A stretch of 64,000 bases of DNA, taken from assembly GCF_010671925.1 (NCBI RefSeq), contig NZ_JAAHIH010000004.1, positions 921,501 through 985,500 on the forward strand. The letters are read 5' to 3'. This stretch comes from Moorena sp. SIOASIH. GTDB taxonomy: Bacteria > Cyanobacteriota > Cyanobacteriia > Cyanobacteriales > Coleofasciculaceae. This document shows positions 38,460 through 47,402 of this stretch, one piece after another. Made by a program: the position numbers and the translations under genes. Positions within the stretch are counted from its first letter, which is position 1. Every line of letters starts with the position of its first letter. Under the pieces are notes generated by a model that did not search any database, had not been told where the DNA came from, and saw only the letters and a list, made by a program, of their open reading frames with translations.

Positions 38460-38922
38460 TGCTGTTGACTACAAAATATTTTCGTAGTTCATCATAATTT
38501 TCGTAGTTCATAATACAGTTGATTTAGATCTACTAATCTATAGCAGAAGTAATTTTGTTATAATCTTTATCTACTTAAGGAATGTGAAAAAAAATCTTGC
38601 TAAAATCTTTATAGATCACAACCTGAGGGGGTGACAGTTCGGCTATCATTATTATCTGGTCTGGATTTATTCAATTCAGTTACCAAACTTATAAATAAAC
38701 CCGATTTTTCGACCACTTGGATGAAAGAATCAGGGATTGAGTTTCCAGTAATTGAAAATATGCTCATAACTGTCTATATATAGTTTGGGCTCATAAGTTT
38801 GGGCTCATAGTGACCTTAAACTTAGAGCTGGCAAGTACTTTGGGTCCCTTGTCGCCCCCCCAGCTCCTTCGTAATAAGTTAGCTATCAGCAGTCAGCTAA
38901 CACCCTAGCAGCTTCCACAAGA
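38460..38922. other. Intergenic DNA, nothing recognised
   Basis: AT-rich sequence containing the remnant's upstream region and a spacer after ridA. TCGTAGTTCAT occurs twice near 38480-38510. No gene, hairpin terminator or known repeat was recognised. Confidence 0.4.
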
Positions 38923-39312
38923 CTAAATCACAGCAATACATTCAATCTCGACTAAAACATCCTTAGGTAGTCGGGAAACCTCAACACAGGCACGAGCTGG
39001 AGCCTCTTCCTCGTTAAAGTATTTGGCATAGATCTGATTTACTGTCGCAAAATCATTCATATCTGCCAGAAATACCGTGGTTTTGACTATGTCTGGGATT
39101 TTAGCTCCAGCAGCGACTAGGATAGCTTCAAGATTAGCCATTACCTGTTCTGTCTGCTTGGCTACATCATTACCACCAACAATTTCACCGGTGCTAGGGT
39201 CAAGGGGAATTTGACCAGCTACAAAAATCATTTGACCGCTGACTGCGATCGCTTGATTGTATGGTCCTACTGGTGCTGGGGCATTGGGGGTACGGATAAT
39301 CTTTCGTGTCAT
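38923..39312 (-). CDS. ridA: RidA-family reactive imine/enamine deaminase
   Basis: RidA hydrolyses reactive 2-aminoacrylate and other enamine/imine intermediates released by PLP enzymes. The protein is about 129 residues from ATG 39312 ([20 protein letters not shown]); the frame extends to 39354 but upstream residues are not conserved. Family signatures seen are [39 protein letters not shown], the binding Arg in [20 protein letters not shown] and the terminal Glu. The protein acts as a cytosolic trimer. Confidence 0.95.
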   Translation of the reverse strand: MTRKIIRTPNAPAPVGPYNQAIAVSGQMIFVAGQIPLDPSTGEIVGGNDVAKQTEQVMANLEAILVAAGAKIPDIVKTTVFLADMNDFATVNQIYAKYFNEEEAPARACVEVSRLPKDVLVEIECIAVI

Positions 39313-39478
39313 GGTCTTCAGTTGTTTCAGGATGGACAAGTTGACACATTCCAAGATAGCAGTTTGAGGATTCCTATCTCAGCCTTATCCATGACCAAAA
39401 AAATTGGGTCTCAAGCCCCGTCCTTCGCTGGATAGAAACCTGTTTATTGTGGAGTCTTAATCAATAAGTTTTAACCAA

Positions 39479-39550
39479 AGGTGCGCTTTCCGTTCTCCGT
39501 AGGAGACGCGGGGCGCGTTCGGCGAATTAAATTCGCCACGGGTCGCACCT
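39479..39550. repeat. AGGTGCG palindromic repeat with a nested palindrome
   Basis: The ends AGGTGCG and CGCACCT bound 72 bp. The inner arm GGCGAATTAAATTCGCC is shared with the copies at 13809, 24656 and 52982. A second palindrome (TCCGTAGGAGACGCGGGGCG) is inserted in it. Confidence 0.8.
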
Positions 39551-39601
39551 CTTTTACCCATAGCCTGCCAACCATAAAGACTCCACTATCTTACGGTAAC
39601 T

Positions 39602-39625
39602 TGGCCGTAGGCCACGCTGCGCGAA
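39602..39625. repeat. 24-bp TTCGCG(C/T)AGCG palindrome, intergenic copy
   Basis: TGGCC-GTA-GGCCA followed by CGCTGCGCGAA; it is a full-length intergenic copy of the element that is inserted inside genes at 26533, 40748, 55620 and 55671. It lies just upstream of the broken tnpB. Confidence 0.85.
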
Positions 39626-39684
39626 CAACGGACGGCTTTCTTTTTTTTGTGCTATGATATTACGTAGAGTTGTACCACGTCAAA

Positions 39685-40942
39685 ATGAGAGTCTTAGAAT
39701 TTAAGGTCAAAGGGAAGAAAACTCAATACGCTGCGATTGATGAAGCGATTCGCACTGGTCAGTTTGTTCGCAATAAGTGCATCCGTTACTGGATGGACAA
39801 TAGAGGTGTAGGACAGAAAGAGCTGTATCGCCATAATACGTGGCTTAGGGCTGAATATCCCTTTGTGAAAGACTTAAACTCTCATGCATGTCAAGCTTCG
39901 GTCGAAAGAGCTTATAGTTCAATTGCTAGATTTTACGATAAATGTAAAAAGAAAGTTCCTGGTAAAAAGGGATATCCTAAATTCAAAAAGTTCTCCAGAT
40001 CGGTTGAATATAAAACATCGGGCTGGAAGTTGTCCCCTGATGCTAAAACGATAGACTTTTTAGATAAGAAAGGCATTGGAAGACTAAAACTCAAAGGAAC
40101 TTGGGAATTATGGCGTTATGATCAAAAGCTAATTAAGCGAGTTAGATTGGTGCGCCGCGCAGACGGTTACTATGTTCAGTTCTGTCTAAAAGTTGATGAA
40201 AGGGAATCTCTAGAACCTTCTCATACTAATGTCGGACTAGATGTAGGACTTAAGGAGTTTTATACCGACTCTAAGGGAGGTGTAGAATCAAATCCCAGGT
40301 TTTATCGGAAAGGCGAAAAAAGACTGAAGTTTTATCAACGTCGGGTTTCTCGCAAAAAGAAAGGCTCATCCAATCGGAAAAAAGCCATTAATAGATTAGG
40401 GAGGACACACCTCAAAATAAGTAGGCAACGTGAAGAGCACGCCAAGAGACTGGCGCGCTGCGTAATCCGCTCTAACGATGTGGTCGCTTACGTTCGCGCA
40501 GCGTGCCGTAAGGCAAGACTTGAGGGTCAAAAATTTAGTCAAAAACCACTGTCTCGCTAAATCTATTAATGATGCAGGTTGGTATCAGTTTAGGAAATGG
40601 CTGGAGTATTTTGGACAAAAGTTTGGCAGACAAACAGTAGCGGTGAATCCTGCTTACACTAGTCAAAATTGTTCCAGTTGTGGTGAAGTTGTCAAAAAAT
40701 CATTATCAACGCGAACCCATACCTGTTCATGTGGATGTGTATTAGATTCGCCGAAGGCGACGCTACGCGAACGCGACCACAATGCAGCCATTAATATTCT
40801 GAGAAGAGCCTTGGGTACGGTGGGGCACACCGGAACCTGGATCCTTGATCCCAACGCTTTAGGAGAGGACGCCTCTACTCTTTCTGATTCCGGTCTGAAA
40901 GAGCAAGCGACCTCGTTGATTAAAGAATCCCCGTTCTTATAG
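39685..40942 (+). pseudogene. tnpB: IS200/IS605-type tnpB broken by a palindrome insertion
   Basis: Start ATG 39685 (MRVLEFKVKGKKTQYAAIDE). RuvC-I Asp is in VGLDVGLKEFYTDS. At 40493-40514 a 22-bp copy of the TTCGCGCAGCG palindrome is inserted inside the codon of the RuvC-II Glu: removing it restores VVAYEDLRVKN and joins the two frames. Further on are the zinc finger NCSSCGEVVKK ... CSCGC and RuvC-III in RDHNAAINILRRAL. A second, 24-bp palindrome (40748-40771) adds SPKATLRE in frame between VLD and RDHN. No tnpA is adjacent. This RNA-guided nuclease gene is inactive as it stands. Confidence 0.92.
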
Positions 40943-41462
40943 GACCGGGAGTGTCAACTTGGTAGTAAGGAGGTCAAGAATAGGGGGATGATGGGTAATA
41001 GTGGTATTAGTAGGATGAGGGGTCAGAAAGTGCTATGTCATCAATGCACCTCATTATCAGTAGTAAGCTAATCAACATTGATTTTTCTTAGTCAACTCAA
41101 GCCCATCAAGGGTTTCAGGGCTTAAATTATGCAATTTTAATGTGGATCAGCTTATCAGTAATCAGCACTGATGCACCAAGACCCTTCAAACCGGGTTTCT
41201 GTTTGTCTTGATGCAGTCGCTCATGGGGGGGACCTCCAAGACCGCGCTGCCTCCCCAAGACCGCGCTGCATCGCTATAAATCAAAGGCTGAAATCCAGTA
41301 ATTATATTAAGAAACCCGATTTATGCTTAAGTCCTGTAACCATTAACTATTAACAATAGTAACAATTAACCATTAATTATTATATACTGAGTCTAGATTT
41401 TTGAGATGATATTTGTTTTTAGTTAAACACCACAAAAACTAATAATTTAAAAAAAATTTTTA
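40943..41462. other. Intergenic region with palindromic repeat
   Basis: It holds the right flank of the tnpB element and a GATGCAG...CTGCATC palindrome (41210-41272) embedded in a relative of the 11617 element (ACCAAGACCC ... AAGTCCTG). AT-rich DNA then leads up to the glutamine-synthetase-like gene. No gene was seen. Confidence 0.65.
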
Positions 41463-42797
41463 ATGAAAAATAAAATCCTGAACACTATAGATGAACTAGG
41501 TATTCGATTTGTGCGTATCCTCTGGTGCGACAATGCTAACATCATCCGTGGTAAAGCAGTCCACTGGAAAACCTTACCAGACTACCTCAAGCACGGTGTG
41601 GGCATTTCAGCAGCCCAGCAAGCTCTACCGGTGATGTATGATGTCCCAGTCCCAGGCAGTGGCTTGGGACCCATCGGTGAAATCCGCTTAGTACCGGATT
41701 GGGAAACCTTAACCCCCTTACCCTATGCTCCTGGTCATGCCCGTGTGTTTGGGGATATGGTCAACAATGGTAGCCCATGGCCGTATTGTCCCCGAAACTT
41801 CCTCAAAAGGATGGTAGCAGAAGCGGAAAGTGAGGGCTTAGAAGTGGTTGCTGCATTTGAAAATGAGTTTTACCTGCTGCAGCCAACCCCTGAGGGGATT
41901 CTACCGGTAGACAATACCGTATTTGCCTCGACGCTGGCAATGGATCAACATCAGCAGGTGATTGACCACATTGCTGAAGCTTTGGTGGAGCAAGGGATGC
42001 CCGTAGAGCAGTATTACCCAGAATGTGGTCCTGGTCAACAGGAAATTTCTATACTGTACACCCAAGCCCTACCAGCGGCAGATCAACAAATAGCCTTCCG
42101 GGAGACAGTAAAAGCGATCGCATTTCAACATCACCTAGTTGCCTCATTTCTGCCCAAAATCCTAGCTGACCAAGCTGGTAATGGTTGTCACCTCCACCTC
42201 AGCCTATGGCGGGATGGCAAAAACCTGTTACTCAATCCAGAAGGGGATGGGGGACTTTCCCAAGTTGCCTGTCAGTTTATTGCTGGAATTTTACACCATT
42301 TACCTGCTTTAATGGCACTAACTACACCCAGTACTAATTCCTATCGACGGATTCGCCCTCATTGCTGGAGTGGCGCGTTCCGTTGTTGGGGAATCGATAA
42401 CCGAGAGGCTGCGGTCAGGGTACCGAGTAACCCAGATGGTGAGAGTCCAACCAATTTTGAACTGAAAACTGTTGATGCTTCTTCTAATCCTTATCTAGCC
42501 TTGGGAGCAGTAATTGCGGCTGGCTTGGATGGAATTCGTAACAGTTTGGAATTGGGAGAATCTGTAGCAGTAGATCCAGGACATTTGACAGAATTAGAAC
42601 GTAGTCAGAGGGGTATTGAGTTATTGCCAACTACTTTAGGGGAAGCGATTGGTAACTTAAGTGCTGATCAAGTACTATTGAATGCCTTAGGAGTAGAATT
42701 GGCTCAAGCGTATCTAGCGGTAAGGAAAGCCGAGTGGGAGGCAATGAAAGATTTTGAGTTAGAAGAAGAAGTCGAGCTTTTATTAGAGCGATATTGA
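41463..42797 (+). CDS. Glutamine synthetase-like ligase (FluG C-terminal type)
   Basis: The 444-residue GS-I-fold protein has a beta-grasp N-domain (about 1-100; FVRILWCDNANIIRGKAVHW). The catalytic domain follows with metal-ligand AAFENEFYLL, NGCHLHLSLW, and NREAAVRVPSN. It is not the housekeeping GlnA: it lacks the usual length and the adenylylation-loop tyrosine context, and it resembles the GS half of FluG/NodGS proteins or gamma-glutamyl-amine synthetases. The amidohydrolase at 56762 matches the other half of those fusions. Substrate unknown; an amine other than ammonia is likely. Confidence 0.88.
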   Translation: MKNKILNTIDELGIRFVRILWCDNANIIRGKAVHWKTLPDYLKHGVGISAAQQALPVMYDVPVPGSGLGPIGEIRLVPDWETLTPLPYAPGHARVFGDMVNNGSPWPYCPRNFLKRMVAEAESEGLEVVAAFENEFYLLQPTPEGILPVDNTVFASTLAMDQHQQVIDHIAEALVEQGMPVEQYYPECGPGQQEISILYTQALPAADQQIAFRETVKAIAFQHHLVASFLPKILADQAGNGCHLHLSLWRDGKNLLLNPEGDGGLSQVACQFIAGILHHLPALMALTTPSTNSYRRIRPHCWSGAFRCWGIDNREAAVRVPSNPDGESPTNFELKTVDASSNPYLALGAVIAAGLDGIRNSLELGESVAVDPGHLTELERSQRGIELLPTTLGEAIGNLSADQVLLNALGVELAQAYLAVRKAEWEAMKDFELEEEVELLLERY

Positions 42798-42878
42798 TAG
42801 TATTGATATTGGTAAGGATTCAGCTGTCAGGTATCAGCCTCACGGCTGATACCTGAATACTAATCTAGACCTTTTCAT

Positions 42879-44111
42879 CTACAAGCAGCCACTTTGCTCA
42901 ACTAATAACTTCCATGTCTGAGGACCAACAATCCCATCAGCACTCAAGCTATTTTTTAGCTGAAATTTTTTAATTGCTGCTACAGTTCCATCATTGTATG
43001 TTCCATCCAAGGGAACCTGCTTCTGCCGATAACCATATTTTTTCAGGAGTAGCTTTTGCAAAATACGAACTTTATCGTTCTGTTCCCCTGGCCTTAAGGT
43101 AGGCGCATTTTTCAGAGCTATGACTTGTTGGCAAATATCGATTTCAGGTGATTTGAGTGTAGATTTTTTACTTTTTAAAATCGGAGCTAATATCTGAACA
43201 GATACACTGGTAATTAAAGCTTCTTGAGAGGCTAAAGTATAAATTGATAAACCATACAATAGCGTAGATAATGTTAGGGAGATAGCTAATAACGGTATTG
43301 AAGTATTGTTTAAAGCATCATCCATGGAAATGAACGGCTGCAAAATTTTTTCGTTTGGAAAAAGGATGCTGCTAATACGTTGGAGATTACCTATTGTATG
43401 GCTAGCACCAACAAATATTAATGATGCAATTAACCCTGGAATAAACGTAATAACCAAGAATATCGAACAAACTATCAGTTTTAAAAATTGACTAATAGCC
43501 AAAAAACTTATACCCAGCGTTATGATTGAAACACCAATACCCAAAATAAACAAAATAGCACCAAGAATTGGATTGATTTCAGCTATACGGATTCCAATCA
43601 TCGATACAACTACTAGTATTATAGAAATAATACCATGATTTATGAAATCCCTTAAAAGCGAGAAAAGTTCTTCAAAAACTTTCTTAAAAAGCCCGGTCAG
43701 GTTTTTATAGTCTATTGTTAGTCCATAGGCTGATAGCATAAAGAATAAGCCAGCAATTATCAGATTAGTATTTCTATCGCTACTGAACTGAGAGATAATC
43801 GTTTCAGAGAGAGAGTTGGCAGCCACTATTACTGAAACGATAGGGAACATACCTAATACTGCAATGACAATAAAAGCATTAGCAAACTGATCATCATAAT
43901 TCACTTTATTTTTGATTTTGGTAAAACAAGGAATACTCGCCAATAGATAAATAGCGATAAAAACCAGAGACTTAATAATCACCTTATCCCCAAAGGGAAG
44001 TTTAACTAGTGAAATTAGTAGCCAAGGAAAAATTATATAAATTGATAGAATTAAGAGATGAAGAAACTTTTCTGTCTCATAAGGAAAGATTTTTTCTTTC
44101 ATAATTTCCAT
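42879..44111 (-). CDS. Multispanning membrane protein with C-terminal peptidoglycan-binding domain
   Basis: The 410-residue protein has about eight or nine hydrophobic segments in the first 310 residues (e.g. LLILSIYIIFPWLLISLV, IISIILVVVSMIGIRIA, LIVCSIFLVITFIPGLIASL). A PG_binding_1 domain follows (about 335-408; PTLRPGEQNDKVRILQKLLL, DGTYNDGTVAAIKKFQ, SADGIVGPQTWKLLV). The Shine-Dalgarno AAGGAGA lies about 10 nt before ATG 44111. It is the last gene of the minus-strand chaperone-like operon, 134 bp after the 992-residue protein gene. It probably anchors the system to the plasma membrane and cell wall. Confidence 0.78.
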   Translation of the reverse strand: MEIMKEKIFPYETEKFLHLLILSIYIIFPWLLISLVKLPFGDKVIIKSLVFIAIYLLASIPCFTKIKNKVNYDDQFANAFIVIAVLGMFPIVSVIVAANSLSETIISQFSSDRNTNLIIAGLFFMLSAYGLTIDYKNLTGLFKKVFEELFSLLRDFINHGIISIILVVVSMIGIRIAEINPILGAILFILGIGVSIITLGISFLAISQFLKLIVCSIFLVITFIPGLIASLIFVGASHTIGNLQRISSILFPNEKILQPFISMDDALNNTSIPLLAISLTLSTLLYGLSIYTLASQEALITSVSVQILAPILKSKKSTLKSPEIDICQQVIALKNAPTLRPGEQNDKVRILQKLLLKKYGYRQKQVPLDGTYNDGTVAAIKKFQLKNSLSADGIVGPQTWKLLVEQSGCL

Positions 44112-44245
44112 AACTGTATGTCTCCTTCAAACTTGTTTTTGGATAAATAGGACTTAGATAAGCACTTAAAAGAATTACTAAACTTTTATCGTTTTATCTA
44201 TTGAATTTAAACTTAAACTTTTAAAAAAGTAAATCATCAATAGAG

Positions 44246-47224
44246 TCACGAATAGTTATCATAGGAATCATAGGAATCATAAGAATCATAAGAATCATAG
44301 GAATCATTATAATTTCCGTAATCATAGCTGGATTCATAACTCGTCGGTTCATCATAGGTTGGAGTTTCGTAAGTGGAAGTTTCATAGCCAGTCGAAACTG
44401 GAATATGTTCATCAAAATTGGAGTCATAGGGGTCACTGGGAGAAAATCCTGAGCCAGAAGCTGCTTGCTCTTCTTGTTTAATTCTTTCTTCAACCCGTTC
44501 AAAAGATTCATTAATCAGTGCCTCAAGGGGATCATTGGGATCGTTAAAGGATGAGTTATCTTCTACGGTTGCGAAAGGTGGTTGCTCAATCCCACTTGAG
44601 TGATCAAAGTTTAATTCGTTAAGTGCCTGAGCTAGGGGATCAGCTGATGGGTCATCATATTGATCAGAAGAATTCAAGATGGCTGCAAATGGGTCAGAGT
44701 GTTCCCAATTTACCTCTGAACTCGGTGGTGGGACTTCTAGAGCTGATTCAAGTTTTGCCAGAATTTCATCCCAAGCAGCATCAACATCAATTGGTGACTG
44801 TGTATGGTAGTGGCTTGAGTTTGTAGAAGTCTCTTGTGTCAGGGATGAATTATCTAAGGGGAAGGAAGTTTCAGGTTTTGGTTCAGATTCTATCTCCATT
44901 GAGGATGACAAACTACTCAATCCATCTTGGGTAAAATTATGATCCAGTGGACTTGTATGATCTTGTATTTCTGTATTTAGAGAAAGAAAATTACCATTCA
45001 CTTCAGAATCAGAATAAGAACTATCTACTATCTGCTCAGTTTGGCTCTCGTCATTGGTATCAGATACATCTGGAAGATCAGGTACATTTGGAATAAGAAG
45101 ACCATTGGGTAGTATTTTGTAGGAATAGTCTGGCTCGACTGCTTGATCCGCCTGCTGTTCTACAGGCTCTTGGCTTTGTGATTGATTTTCTGATGGATAT
45201 GAATTGGTAAGTGAAGAATTAAAATCTGAGAAAGGGATTGATATAAACTCATCAACGGCTACATCTTGTCCTCGATAATCAATTGGGCTTGGGGTATCTT
45301 GGTCTATGGCATTGACAATTTCTCCTTCTGCTTGGATGTTATCTCTGGTATCAGTAGTCACTTCAACCAAACGTCCATTCGGCATTATTTTGTATGGCGT
45401 TTCTAGAGTGGTTCCTGGTTCTGGGATTTGATTCTTTTCAGTTGTGTCTGACTCTGTTGTTGGAGTTGAGTTAACCTGTAGTGCTGGCGTAACTGAGTTT
45501 GGAGTTGTTGGATCTGTATGATCAAGAATCTCTAGAATCTCTTCACTATCGATGTCTACTTTAGCTTCTACAAGCTTTCCATTCTTAATAATATGTCGAA
45601 TCTCCCATTTGGCTGTTTGACTATCTGCCAGTTGCTCAGAGTTTGGGGAGATAATATTTTCTGTGGTAATTTCTTCTAAATTAGCAACGGAGACATCAGC
45701 AGTAGCGGGATTGGTTGTGTCGGAAGATTGTTTGTCAGAAGATTTCTCTAGGTCTTGGGGAACGATGGGTGTTTGTTGGTTTTCTTGATTGTTGACAGGA
45801 GTTTGTTCATTTTCTAAATTATTAATGTTTTGATATTCTAAATAAGGGCCATAGGTATTATTATGCTTATTTTCTCTGTTTTGTGGCTGAGTATGCACAT
45901 GATCAGTTTTAATATCTTGATGATACCCTTGATTTATGCTAGAACAGCTCTCTTGTGAATCGTTATGGTATAAAGGCTCGAATGAAGTTTCAATATTCCT
46001 CAAATGTGGAGTTACTAAATTGTCGATATATTCGCTTATGACCTTCTCTTCAGATTTGATAATGTCATGATATATAATTTGATTTGACTCTTTTGTTTTT
46101 ATGAATTCATCATGTTTTAAAAGTTTTTGATTTTTGTGTTCTTGTTTGGAAATAGATATCCGATTTTGATCTGAATCAAAGGCGATTGTTTCATCATAGT
46201 CTATGCCATCTTTATGATAACTATATTTTGTGATTTTAGCAGGTTTTATCCCTGATTGAGAATTGTATAAACTTGGTTTGTAAAAAGTTTTAATGGTGAC
46301 TCCGCGTATATTTTTTTTCGAATAAACTCGATCACTTCTTATTTTAAATTTATTATAATAATCCTTAACATAAAATTCTGGTATGTTTGATTTTTTCAAT
46401 TCATACTCTTCTATTTCATCTTTAATACTAATAGAACCATCAGCACAAAATATGCCAAAACGTTTAGTGTTAGATGTGTAAGGTTTTTCTACTTTTAAAT
46501 CTCCATTTGGTCTTAAAGTGATTAGCATGTAAGATGAATATTCCTTAAGAGAAAGGAGCACTTTTGTTCCATCTTCTGCTATTCCACAAAATCCATCAGT
46601 TCCTTTATATGGAACAGTACATTGATCTAAATATTCATGAGCAACTTCTCTTGATAATCCCATAAACGTTATGGCAGGATCTCGGACATCAATCGTTGGA
46701 TACGATGAGATCGCATTTTTACGATAGTTATCTAATTTTGGTAAAGGGTAAAGTTGATCGCAGATATAGGATGTAGCCTTATCAGCTCCATAATTACCAA
46801 TATATGAGCAGAAGAGTGAACCTAGTCCACAGAATCTTGATCCCCCTGTAACTACTGAACCAATACCTTTTCCTAAGATTGCTACACATGTTTCATTATC
46901 ATTATCAGCAACAGCGAGTTTTACAAAATCAACAAAAGAACCGACACTTTTCTCAAGTATAGGTACAACCTTTTTTATTTTTTTTACAGTTGTGTTGCCT
47001 GTTATTTCGTCCTCTATTTTTTCTATCTTTTTTCTGAGTTTTTTAATAGTTTTATTGTCTGGTAGTATTTTATCATCTGTTATAATTTGATAAACTTTTT
47101 CACCTGTTTCTTTGATGTTATCATATGTTTTTTTTCTCTCATCAAGCCCAGTAATAAAATCATCATCCCAGTTCTCGCTTATTTTTGTGTCAATCACACT
47201 TTCATCTCTGTTTTTTTTATTCAT
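44246..47224 (-). CDS. Large acidic disordered protein with glycine-rich hydrophobic segment
   Basis: This 992-residue protein is of no recognised family. Residues 1-100 are charged helical sequence. Residues about 108-160 form a Gly-rich amphipathic/hydrophobic stretch (AILGKGIGSVVTGGSRFCGL...SYIGNYGADKATSYI) that looks like a glycine-zipper membrane segment. About 160-420 may be folded (repeated Lys/Tyr beta patterns). From about 430 to the end it is acidic, Ser/Asn/Gln/Pro-rich and probably disordered. A short motif recurs: LRPNGDLKVE, IKNGKLVEAK, MPNGRLVEVT, LPNGLLIPNV. The tail is (DSY)n from a 9-bp DNA repeat. It lies directly downstream of the Hsp70 gene and is a possible client or adaptor. 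Confidence 0.75.
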   Translation of the reverse strand: MNKKNRDESVIDTKISENWDDDFITGLDERKKTYDNIKETGEKVYQIITDDKILPDNKTIKKLRKKIEKIEDEITGNTTVKKIKKVVPILEKSVGSFVDFVKLAVADNDNETCVAILGKGIGSVVTGGSRFCGLGSLFCSYIGNYGADKATSYICDQLYPLPKLDNYRKNAISSYPTIDVRDPAITFMGLSREVAHEYLDQCTVPYKGTDGFCGIAEDGTKVLLSLKEYSSYMLITLRPNGDLKVEKPYTSNTKRFGIFCADGSISIKDEIEEYELKKSNIPEFYVKDYYNKFKIRSDRVYSKKNIRGVTIKTFYKPSLYNSQSGIKPAKITKYSYHKDGIDYDETIAFDSDQNRISISKQEHKNQKLLKHDEFIKTKESNQIIYHDIIKSEEKVISEYIDNLVTPHLRNIETSFEPLYHNDSQESCSSINQGYHQDIKTDHVHTQPQNRENKHNNTYGPYLEYQNINNLENEQTPVNNQENQQTPIVPQDLEKSSDKQSSDTTNPATADVSVANLEEITTENIISPNSEQLADSQTAKWEIRHIIKNGKLVEAKVDIDSEEILEILDHTDPTTPNSVTPALQVNSTPTTESDTTEKNQIPEPGTTLETPYKIMPNGRLVEVTTDTRDNIQAEGEIVNAIDQDTPSPIDYRGQDVAVDEFISIPFSDFNSSLTNSYPSENQSQSQEPVEQQADQAVEPDYSYKILPNGLLIPNVPDLPDVSDTNDESQTEQIVDSSYSDSEVNGNFLSLNTEIQDHTSPLDHNFTQDGLSSLSSSMEIESEPKPETSFPLDNSSLTQETSTNSSHYHTQSPIDVDAAWDEILAKLESALEVPPPSSEVNWEHSDPFAAILNSSDQYDDPSADPLAQALNELNFDHSSGIEQPPFATVEDNSSFNDPNDPLEALINESFERVEERIKQEEQAASGSGFSPSDPYDSNFDEHIPVSTGYETSTYETPTYDEPTSYESSYDYGNYNDSYDSYDSYDSYDSYDNYS

Positions 47225-47402
47225 GATTTAAAACATTATTAGATTTCAAATTATCCAGTATTGCAACTTGATTGTTTAAAGTAATACGGCGGTTTGCATA
47301 ACTATCAGGTATACAGGATTGTTTCCCCTGTTACCTACAAACCCATAAATTTGTACCTAACTGAAGTGCAAACCGCTTTAATTTGGCTGAGGCTGGGATT
47401 GC

